From: a virus
Direction: 5' to 3' (one strand)
IMG/VR virus record: IMGVR_UViG_3300028384_000582
Location: 1 to 35,583 of that record
Length of the DNA stretch: 35,583 nt
How positions within the stretch are numbered: the first letter of the stretch is position 1; each line of letters begins with the position of its first letter. The notes beneath the pieces are model-generated. The model was given only the letters and a program-made list of their open reading frames with translations, made no database searches and had not been told where the DNA came from. A program made the position numbers and the translations under genes. Shown here one piece after another: positions 30,293 to 35,583 of the stretch.

Positions 30293-30803
30293 GAATGCCT
30301 TAAAGGTAGATATGGATGAGTTGTCTAGGAAGCGGGAGTTTACTTATGCAAGGGCAATTTTTTGTAAGATAGCAAGAGAGGTTCCTATAAACGGTAAGGT
30401 TGTAACTTACAATGAGATTGGCGGTATAATCAAAAAGAATCACGCTACCGTTTTACACTTGGAGAGAAAAACTTTTCACTATGCAATACAAGACTCGAAT
30501 TATAATTCTTTCTACAGGATTGTCAAAGAGATATATGCTAATGTTGTTAATGAAGAAGGGGTTGATTTTTCTGAATCATTAATGGAGTCCCTTTCTGAAA
30601 TTGATATTCTGAAAGCACAGAACGAACAACTAAAAAAGCAGATTATGGTACAGGGCGTTATAGAAGAAAGAGTTTCAAGCCAATTATCGACTCTTGATGA
30701 CAGGGACGTTGAGGTTGTGATACAAAAGATAGAGACAATAGTGAAGGCGGTAAAGAAAGTTAGACAGCAGTTTGACCAATCTACCGTATTTCATTATGAA
30801 TAA
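30255..30803 (+). CDS. DnaA domain IV-like DNA-binding protein with coiled coil
   Basis: A 182-residue protein from ATG 30255; ATG 30237 is possible. FTYARAIFCKIAREV (about 29-43), then NEIGGIIKKNHATVLHLERK (about 53-72), matches the helix-turn-helix of DnaA domain IV, where IG-x-x-x-x-K-x-HATVLH contacts the DnaA box. A coiled coil follows (LSEIDILKAQNEQLKKQIM), then a second helical region. It lacks the DnaA AAA+ domain. It could be a phage origin-binding initiator or a regulator. The paired inverted repeats at 33830-33898 are candidate targets, unproven. Confidence 0.55.
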   Translation: MRETLEALKATIENALKVDMDELSRKREFTYARAIFCKIAREVPINGKVVTYNEIGGIIKKNHATVLHLERKTFHYAIQDSNYNSFYRIVKEIYANVVNEEGVDFSESLMESLSEIDILKAQNEQLKKQIMVQGVIEERVSSQLSTLDDRDVEVVIQKIETIVKAVKKVRQQFDQSTVFHYE

Positions 30804-31080
30804 AAGAAGGAAGATAAAGTATGAGTACGAAGGCGAGCCACCGCATAAAGAAATGTCTTGGTGTATAGCCAATGAGATTATAGTTTGTATGGATAGATAT
30901 GCTGAGGTTGTTAAAGGTAAATACTACGAGAGGGATTTGTATAGGATTGTAGTGAAATACGGTAATGAAGATAAGAAGGGTGAGTATAAGTATACACATA
31001 AGAATATCATTAATGCTGTTTGGAATGCTTGGATTAGACTTTACAAAATAAACAATGGCAAAGAAGAAAAAATCAGATGA
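30796..31080 (+). CDS. Hypothetical protein upstream of terminase
   Basis: A 94-residue, basic protein from ATG 30796, preferred over TTG 30772. It has EYEGEPPHKEMSWCIANEII near the start, YAEVVKGKYYERDLYRIVVK in the middle, and a final basic helix containing two Trp (NAVWNAWIRLYKI). It overlaps both neighbours (8 and 26 nt). Position just before the small terminase suggests a packaging or late-regulation role. No family recognised. Confidence 0.5.
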   Translation: MNKRRKIKYEYEGEPPHKEMSWCIANEIIVCMDRYAEVVKGKYYERDLYRIVVKYGNEDKKGEYKYTHKNIINAVWNAWIRLYKINNGKEEKIR

Positions 31081-31459
31081 GATAAAAAAGACGGATGGCC
31101 GGAGGTACAACCGAAGGCTACCGTCTAAGGTTAAATTGGATGGCAACATTACAAGTGTGCCGGCAAAGATGAACGATGCAAAAAAGAATCGTATCAGTAC
31201 CTACAGCGTAAATGCAATCAAGGAAGTTTTTGGTAGCGAGCAAGAAGCCTTAGCGATGCTTGCCGAACAAGCCAAAGATAGCTTCCCTCATTTAAAACTA
31301 CTTTTAGAATACGCATACGGCAAGGCCGGAGAACAAGTAGATAATTCCAATAAAGGAAGAAAGGTTGCTCCGGTAATTAACTTTATAACAACAGAACCGT
31401 CTAAAGTCGAAGAGGAGATAATAGATGTCGAATCAGAAGATATAGAAGATGAACAATAA
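31055..31459 (+). CDS. Terminase small subunit (probable)
   Basis: A 134-residue protein. It has a Lys-rich N-terminus (MAKKKKSDEIKKTDGRR), a helical DNA-recognition-like middle (NAIKEVFGSEQEALAMLAEQ, about 52-71; HLKLLLEYAYGKAGEQ, about 79-94) and an acidic C-terminus (VEEEIIDVESEDIEDEQ). The domain order and size fit small terminases, which select phage DNA for packaging. The EYAYGK motif is frequent in those of Bacteroidetes phages. It overlaps the large subunit gene by 11 nt. Confidence 0.65.
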   Translation: MAKKKKSDEIKKTDGRRYNRRLPSKVKLDGNITSVPAKMNDAKKNRISTYSVNAIKEVFGSEQEALAMLAEQAKDSFPHLKLLLEYAYGKAGEQVDNSNKGRKVAPVINFITTEPSKVEEEIIDVESEDIEDEQ

Positions 31460-32675
31460 ATCAGCACAGATAAACATAGCGCCAAAGTATGTTCCTTTGT
31501 TTCAAGACCCTTCCCGATACTTTATTATTGTAGGGGGTCGAGGGTCCGGAAAATCTTTTGCGGTTGCTGTGTTTCTTTTAAACCTAACATTCGAAGAAGG
31601 AACTAAAGCTTTATTTACAAGATATACAATGAGTGCGGCTAACACTTCAATCATACCGGAGTTTATCGAGAAGATTGAAATGATGGGCTACAATGATTTA
31701 TTTCGAATCACCAAAGATGAGATAATAAATCTACACACAGGGAGCAGTATTTTATTCAAAGGTATCCGAACATCATCTGGCAACCAAACAGCCGCTCTGA
31801 AGTCTCTAAATAACATCTCGGTGTTTTGCGTAGACGAGGCGGAGGAACTTACCGACGAGGCTACATTTGACAAGATTGATTTCTCGGTTAGAACTCAGAA
31901 CAAGCAAAACAGATGTATTTTAATATTGAATCCTACAAGTAAAGAGCATTGGATATACAAGCGCTTTTACGAGACCAGAGGAATACCGGAGAACTACAAT
32001 GGCATTGTTGAGGATGCTACGTACATACACACAACTTACAAGGATAACGTAGATAATCTATCCGACTCTTTTGTTAAGCAGATTAATTTAATGAAGAAGG
32101 AAAGGCCGGATAAGTATATGCACCAGATGCTCGGTTCTTGGCTGTCTAAGGCAGAAGGAGTTATCATTAAGAATTGGAAGGTTGGAGATTATCAGCAACC
32201 AGAACTCACGGTGTTCGCACAGGATTTTGGATTTAGCAAGGATTTGACAACGCTTGTTCAGCTATCCGTAGATAGCGAGAAGAAGCAGTTGTGGGTTAGA
32301 GAATGTTTTGGCGAGACTCAACTCACCACTTCAGATATTGCATTTAAGAACAGACAATTCTGCGGTACAGATTTAATCATTGGAGACTCAAGTGAGAGTC
32401 GTTTGATTACAGAACTGAAGAAGATGGACATTAACATAAAGCCGGCGGTAAAGAAAAAGGGTTCTATCCTTTCCGGCATCGCTTTGATGCAAGACTATCA
32501 AATCATAGTAGACAAACAATCTCACGGGATTATGAAGGAGTTCAATAATTATGTTTGGAAAGACAGAGGCGGGGTTACTCCGGTTGATAACTACAATCAC
32601 TTTGTAGATGCCATAAGATATGGGTTAGAATATCTAGTTAGAGGAAAGTCTTTGGGCAGATATGTAGTTAGATAG
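31449..32675 (+). CDS. terL: Terminase large subunit
   Basis: A 408-residue packaging ATPase and nuclease. Walker A GGRGSGKS (29-36), Walker B VFCVDEAEE (125-133; catalytic Glu130) and the coupling motif LNPTSKEHW (160-168) form the motor. The nuclease metal residues are Asp259 (AQDFGFSKD), Asp313 (IIGDSSESR) and Asp387 (DAIRYG). It resembles the PBSX/Terminase_3 type. It binds the portal, although the portal gene is about 18 kb upstream in this map. The length is normal. It is followed by a new promoter. Confidence 0.95.
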   Translation: MNNKSAQINIAPKYVPLFQDPSRYFIIVGGRGSGKSFAVAVFLLNLTFEEGTKALFTRYTMSAANTSIIPEFIEKIEMMGYNDLFRITKDEIINLHTGSSILFKGIRTSSGNQTAALKSLNNISVFCVDEAEELTDEATFDKIDFSVRTQNKQNRCILILNPTSKEHWIYKRFYETRGIPENYNGIVEDATYIHTTYKDNVDNLSDSFVKQINLMKKERPDKYMHQMLGSWLSKAEGVIIKNWKVGDYQQPELTVFAQDFGFSKDLTTLVQLSVDSEKKQLWVRECFGETQLTTSDIAFKNRQFCGTDLIIGDSSESRLITELKKMDINIKPAVKKKGSILSGIALMQDYQIIVDKQSHGIMKEFNNYVWKDRGGVTPVDNYNHFVDAIRYGLEYLVRGKSLGRYVVR

Positions 32676-32684
32676 TTGATAAGA

Positions 32685-32716
32685 TTTGGTTATTTCAACA
32701 TTTGTTCATATCTTTG
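32685..32716 (+). promoter_or_regulatory. Bacteroidetes-type promoter for the ParB-like gene
   Basis: TTTG at 32685-32688, 20-nt spacer containing CAACATTTGTTC, TATCTTTG at 32709-32716. The leader ATGTTTAACTAAAA and the start ATTATGAACAAACA match those of the peptidase gene. Confidence 0.9.
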
Positions 32717-32750
32717 TATTGAAAATGATGTTTAACTAAAACTTTAAATT

Positions 32751-33467
32751 ATGAACAAACAGACATTTGATTACAATTTATTTAGAAAGCTTGACGGAAA
32801 CAGAAAGCTTAATTTGAGTTCATCTAAGTACAAGCAGTTGCTTTCTTCGATGGTTAGACGGAGAGGAAACTTAGAGCCAATACTTGTGAATAGAAACTAC
32901 AAGGTGATTGACGGGCAACATAGACTTTACGTTTGTAAAACTCACGATTTCCCTGTTGCTTACAACGTCTTAGATGTGGATGATGATGAGGCTAAAAGAA
33001 TAGCCGCAGAACTAAATACTACCGGAAAGAATTGGGAGCCTATTGACCACATCGAGAATAAAGTCGAGATGGGTCATAGAGAAATTACTCGACTAAAAGA
33101 GGAAATCGATTTTTGGTCCTTTAAATTTAGCCCCGCAGTAGTAGGTAGTGTGTTCTCTAAGCGTAAAGGAGGCTTTGCCTCTGGAGTTGCTTCCGGAGAC
33201 TTTGAGTATGACCCTTTCGGTAGAAAAGTTCTGGAAATTGGCTGTAAGGTTGTAGATAGCCTAAAAGACAGTTATTTCAAACAGCGCACTTTTACGACTA
33301 CTTTGAAATTGATTATGCAGAACAACCCGAACTTCGACGTATCTCTATTCTTAGAACAATGTAGGAAGAGAGAGTTCTATAAGAGAACCAGAGAGTCGGA
33401 AGTCTACAGGCAGATAGTTGAGGTTTACAATTATAACCTCAAGAAGAAATCTAACAGAATAAAGTAG
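32751..33467 (+). CDS. ParB/sulfiredoxin-fold protein
   Basis: A 238-residue protein. The N-terminal domain has EPILVNRNYKVIDGQHRLYV (about 42-61), the ParB-like nuclease/Srx motif with the GQHR box that binds nucleotide in ParB CTPases. AELNTTGKNWEPIDHIENKV follows, like phage ParB-type proteins. The C-terminal half is helical and basic (ending YNLKKKSNRIK), perhaps DNA-binding. In phages such proteins act as transcription regulators, nucleases or modifying enzymes. It is transcribed from its own promoter and closed by a terminator. A repeat-rich non-coding region lies directly downstream. Confidence 0.65.
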   Translation: MNKQTFDYNLFRKLDGNRKLNLSSSKYKQLLSSMVRRRGNLEPILVNRNYKVIDGQHRLYVCKTHDFPVAYNVLDVDDDEAKRIAAELNTTGKNWEPIDHIENKVEMGHREITRLKEEIDFWSFKFSPAVVGSVFSKRKGGFASGVASGDFEYDPFGRKVLEIGCKVVDSLKDSYFKQRTFTTTLKLIMQNNPNFDVSLFLEQCRKREFYKRTRESEVYRQIVEVYNYNLKKKSNRIK

Positions 33468-33504
33468 TTCATAGTTACTTTTATTTTTAGTTATGTTTCG
33501 AAAG

Positions 33505-33531
33505 GAGCGGCATCAAGCCGCTCTTTTTTTT
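33505..33531 (+). terminator. Rho-independent terminator after the ParB-like gene
   Basis: Stem GAGCGGC (33505-33511), loop ATCAA, stem GCCGCTC (33517-33523), then eight T. Confidence 0.95.
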
Positions 33532-33575
33532 ATTTTCTGGTGAATCAAAAAAGGCAAGTCGAAAAAATTTTTTCC

Positions 33576-33674
33576 CTCTTTAACATAGTAGGGGTCTCTC
33601 CGGATTTTATTTTCCTCTTTAACATAGTAGGGTTCTCCCTCTTTAACATAGTACCCTCCCTCTTTAACATAGTA
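33576..33674 (+). repeat. Four copies of 15-bp repeat CTCTTTAACATAGTA
   Basis: Exact copies at 33576-33590, 33615-33629, 33639-33653 and 33660-33674, all in + orientation, spaced by 24, 9 and 6 bp. Flanks are C-rich before and often CCC or GGG after. Identical to the pair at 22761-22792, about 10.8 kb away. Confidence 0.95.
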
Positions 33675-33829
33675 CCCCCCTTGAATTTGGTTTCTCTGGC
33701 CATTTTCGCGCAAAATTTGCGCGGGCTGTGTATAGGTCGGGCTGTACCGGTTGTATAGGTAAATTTACCCTAGCCGGCAAGCTAGAACACCACTACATTT
33801 TGACTATGTGGCGGTATAAAAATACGCTC

Positions 33830-33854
33830 CTATTGTAACAATATAATACAATAG
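33830..33854. promoter_or_regulatory. 25-bp inverted repeat, copy 1 (operator-like)
   Basis: Arms CTATTGTA (33830-33837) and TACAATAG (33847-33854) flank the centre ACAATATAA. The arms are identical to those of copy 2 at 33874, centre to centre 44 bp (about four helical turns), so dimers could bind on the same face. Confidence 0.75.
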
Positions 33855-33873
33855 CAAAGCTTGATTTTTAAGC

Positions 33874-33898
33874 CTATTGTAACAATATGATACAATAG
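33874..33898. promoter_or_regulatory. 25-bp inverted repeat, copy 2 (operator-like)
   Basis: Arms CTATTGTA (33874-33881) and TACAATAG (33891-33898) around ACAATATGA. One base differs from copy 1, in the centre. It lies just downstream of the possible leftward promoter's start. Confidence 0.75.
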
Positions 33899-33910
33899 CC
33901 ATATTTCACA

Positions 33911-33943
33911 CAAAGATACGATGTATTCAACCCCCTTGTCAAT
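33911..33943 (-). promoter_or_regulatory. Possible leftward Bacteroidetes promoter
   Basis: Read on the - strand: ATTG (33943-33940, one base from TTTG), 21-nt spacer, TATCTTTG (33918-33911). Transcription would start near 33904 and cross both inverted repeats, then the 15-bp repeats. There is no good gene on that strand, so it may be a non-coding or regulatory transcript, or a chance match. Confidence 0.35.
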
Positions 33944-34047
33944 AGTGCAAAATCAAAAGTTTTTTTGTATATTATAGTACGTTCATTATATTAGCAGTGG
34001 GCAATGCCCGTATTTTTAACCTTAATTTTTAACTTAATTATCTAATT

Positions 34048-35184
34048 ATGAGTAACTTAAACACTACCGCTTCAATCAAGCATTTAGCCGAAACGATTAA
34101 AAAAGCAAAATCTACCCGGTGCAGTATTTATCTATACTATGGCAATTTTGCAGATTATACCCATATTGACAATAGAAGCACTATCGAAGCCATGAGTATA
34201 GACGGTGATTTTCTTAATGTTCCAATGATGACTAATAGAGGGTATGAACTATATTCAAGGCGTTATCCCTTGAAAGGGCTTTACATTGCCATTAAGCAAC
34301 GTTCACAACGGCACTTAGTAGATTCTAAAAACGTATTATCTAGAGCCATTACAGACGTGATGAATCCGGACGATGATATATTTTACAATAGCAATAATTT
34401 AGAACACGCGCTACAATATTCTACTAATGAAATGACTTCAAATTATACTTTCAACGATGCTTGTATAGCTACTTTTAACCCCGCAAATAAACCTTTGCTA
34501 TTCTTAGAGGATGGAAGCAAGTATACAAGGGCATTCCAACAAATTAAAATAGGTAAAGCCGTTCGCAGTATCTGTAACGATGTTTTAAATATGGGTTTAA
34601 GTGATTCGAACGTTGAAGCTATCACAAACCGGATAAAATCACAATTTGCCCCTATTGAGATTTTAACAAGTGGTAACGTTGCTGAGGTTTACGCGCTCAA
34701 TCATGGCACGCGCTCCGAATGTGGCACGCTTGCAGATTCTTGCATGAGGGGTAAAAGTGAATTTTATCAAGACCTCAGCAGTTCCGAAAATTGTAAGGTA
34801 CTTTATTCGCTTAACTGCGATGGTGAACTAATTGCGCGCGCTTTGTTGTGGTCTACCGCTTGCGGTAAGATGGTGATGGATAGGATATATGGTACAGATG
34901 CTAACGTACTCAAGTTTATTGAGTTCGCTAAAGGTCAAGGCTACTACTACAAGTACGAGCAAAACTACTCCAATACGTCGGAGTTCGTGAATCCTACAAC
35001 AGGTGAAAAAGAAAATCTATACATGGATATAGAAATTAATGAATTAGATACGTACAATTCGCCATTCATGGATACCTTCCATTATTATAATGAGAATGAC
35101 GTCATGTATTACTTGAGTAATGAAAATAATTCAGATACTACACACACACTTAGAGAAACTGACGGCACCGCCTCGACGTGGTAA
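34048..35184 (+). CDS. Conserved phage protein of unknown function
   Basis: A 378-residue protein next to the right terminal repeat. The N-terminal two thirds are mixed helix/strand without a known motif. Residues about 225-300 have LNHGTRSECGTLADSCMRGK, then ENCKVLYSLNCDGELIARAL, LWSTACGKMVMDRIYGTD and FIEFAKGQGYYYKY. This Cys-rich SCMR...RALLW...MDRIY block recurs in uncharacterised proteins of many tailed phages, as I remember it. Its conservation and the cysteines suggest a folded enzyme-like or metal/redox domain, but none can be named. The first bases of the window equal the end of this gene (TGG TAA), so a paralogue may lie before the left repeat. A terminator follows. Confidence 0.6.
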   Translation: MSNLNTTASIKHLAETIKKAKSTRCSIYLYYGNFADYTHIDNRSTIEAMSIDGDFLNVPMMTNRGYELYSRRYPLKGLYIAIKQRSQRHLVDSKNVLSRAITDVMNPDDDIFYNSNNLEHALQYSTNEMTSNYTFNDACIATFNPANKPLLFLEDGSKYTRAFQQIKIGKAVRSICNDVLNMGLSDSNVEAITNRIKSQFAPIEILTSGNVAEVYALNHGTRSECGTLADSCMRGKSEFYQDLSSSENCKVLYSLNCDGELIARALLWSTACGKMVMDRIYGTDANVLKFIEFAKGQGYYYKYEQNYSNTSEFVNPTTGEKENLYMDIEINELDTYNSPFMDTFHYYNENDVMYYLSNENNSDTTHTLRETDGTASTW

Positions 35185-35208
35185 GATACTCTTAAATTGA
35201 TTGATTTT

Positions 35209-35233
35209 AAGCCCGCTTTATGCGGGCTTTTTT
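35209..35233 (+). terminator. Rho-independent terminator in right repeat
   Basis: Stem AAGCCCGC (35209-35216), loop TTTAT, stem GCGGGCTT (35222-35229), then T to 35233. It lies 24 nt after the stop of the terminal gene. Confidence 0.9.
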
Positions 35234-35340
35234 ATTGGCTATAGGTCAACACCTTTGAACCGCTTAAAAGCTGTTAGAGGCTACCCAATAAGCCCACAAA
35301 TATAGCCCGCAATACATAGCCTAAGCAATAAAGCCTATAT

Positions 35341-35360
35341 AAGCCCGTTTAAGGGCTTTT
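35341..35360 (+). terminator. Second terminator-like hairpin in right repeat
   Basis: Stem AAGCCC (35341-35346) and GGGCTT (35353-35358) around GTTTAA, then TTCTT. It is the counterpart of the left hairpin at 163-178, with shifted pairing. Confidence 0.5.
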
Positions 35361-35583
35361 CTTATGCTCGGTGGTATCCTAATATCAATTAAATAATATA
35401 GTTCATTAGATAGCTTTGAAATAGGCTTAAATGCTTTATTTGATTGATTGTAAACGATTGAGATTGCCGAAGGTGTAAAAAATACAAATCATTTCTAATT
35501 GATTGAAACCGGCTTTTCTTCTAGGGATAACCACTACAGCCGGCGCGCGCTTTCGATTGCTTTTGTATAGGTCAATATTAAGC

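Larger units (their letters stand above)
33468..34047. other. Repeat-rich non-coding hub
   Basis: 580 bp without a convincing gene. In order: terminator (33505-33531), four copies of CTCTTTAACATAGTA (33576-33674), palindrome CGCGCAAAATTTGCGCG (33707-33723), palindrome GGTAAATTTACC (33758-33769), hairpin CTAGC-CGGCAA-GCTAG (33770-33785), two 25-bp inverted repeats (33830-33854, 33874-33898), a possible leftward promoter (33911-33943), and hairpin GGGC-AAT-GCCC (33999-34009) in the next gene's leader. The density suggests an origin of replication, a regulatory switch or a partition-like site. Confidence 0.75.
35180..35583. repeat. Right copy of the 404-bp imperfect direct terminal repeat
   Basis: It pairs in register with 1-404, about 85% identical by hand count. 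It starts inside the last codon of the preceding gene and runs to the last base of the window, ending AATATTAAGC like the left copy at 395-404. Beyond the first 5 bases it is non-coding. It holds two terminator-like hairpins (35209-35233 and 35341-35360). The last 44 bases are identical in both copies. Confidence 0.9.

Noticed and set aside
33576-33674. CRISPR array
   Set aside because: Repeats of 15 bp with spacers of 24, 9 and 6 bp and no cas genes do not fit CRISPR.
33513-33713. 66-codon - strand ORF with four YYVKE repeats
   Set aside because: The peptide repeats are only the translation of the 15-bp DNA repeats. A second - strand frame gives TMLKR repeats equally well, and identical copies at 22761-22792 are not in any such frame, so the DNA motif is the likely unit.
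33964-33996. Host-type promoter for the 34048 gene
   Set aside because: TTTG (33964-33967) is followed at 21 nt by TATTAGCA, which matches only the TA of TAnnTTTG. Too weak to list.
1-35583. Integrase, repressor or attachment site that would make this a temperate phage
   Set aside because: No tyrosine or serine recombinase and no CI-like repressor were seen. The terminal repeats are too long and too diverged to be att cores.

Overview
The window is almost the whole genome of a small tailed phage, most likely a siphovirus of a Bacteroidetes (probably marine Flavobacteriia) host. Three things support the host: four near-perfect Bacteroidetes promoters (TTTG, 19-20 nt, TAnnTTTG), A-rich translation starts with almost no Shine-Dalgarno sites, and structural genes of types I know from Flavobacteriia phages. 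All convincing genes are on the + strand, tightly packed, often with TAATG or ATGA stop/start overlaps. I see no integrase, CI-like repressor, tRNA, CRISPR array or insertion sequence, so a lytic phage is likeliest. Family names are from memory and motif reading; no search was run.

Layout. 1-849: non-coding end with a 404-bp repeat, strong hairpins and a possible pseudoknot. 850-7721: tail genes (tail assembly chaperone with a -1 frameshift, tail completion proteins, tail hub/baseplate proteins, tape measure). 7756-14594: head genes (multidomain XkdF-like protease, small proteins, scaffold, major capsid protein, tail tube, portal, head-tail adaptor). 14594-20804: fibre and receptor-binding genes (lectin-like, collagen-like, fibronectin-like). 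20804-23244: lysis region (small HExxH protein, membrane proteins, M15 endolysin, 3-TM holin). 23245-23569: two nested promoter-terminator units. 23570-27648: catalytically degraded M15 paralogue, then replication and recombination (ERF annealing protein, SSB-like protein, RecA-like ATPase, RusA resolvase, sigma-like protein, PD-(D/E)XK nuclease). 27730-31080: M20-like peptidase, small proteins, RecE-like exonuclease, DnaA-domain-like protein. 31055-32675: terminase. 32751-33467: ParB-like protein. 33468-34047: repeat-rich non-coding hub. 34048-35184: conserved phage protein of unknown function. 35185-35583: second copy of the terminal repeat.

How it works together. The ERF protein and the RecE-like exonuclease would form a recombination pair alongside the SSB-like protein, ATPase and RusA, giving recombination-dependent replication and concatemers that the terminase packages into the portal. 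Early or middle promoters lie before the recombination genes, the peptidase gene and the ParB-like gene; the last two share a nearly duplicated promoter-leader. Hairpin terminators after the capsid and tail-tube genes may tune expression of the most abundant virion proteins.

Most worth a second look: the 404-bp, about 85% identical direct repeats that lie exactly at both window ends; the two promoter-terminator units with no ORF (candidate small RNAs); the dead paralogue of the endolysin; six copies of a 15-bp repeat split between the holin start and the ParB-like downstream region; the paired 25-bp inverted repeats under a possible leftward promoter; and a phage-encoded M20-like peptidase fused to a zinc ribbon.
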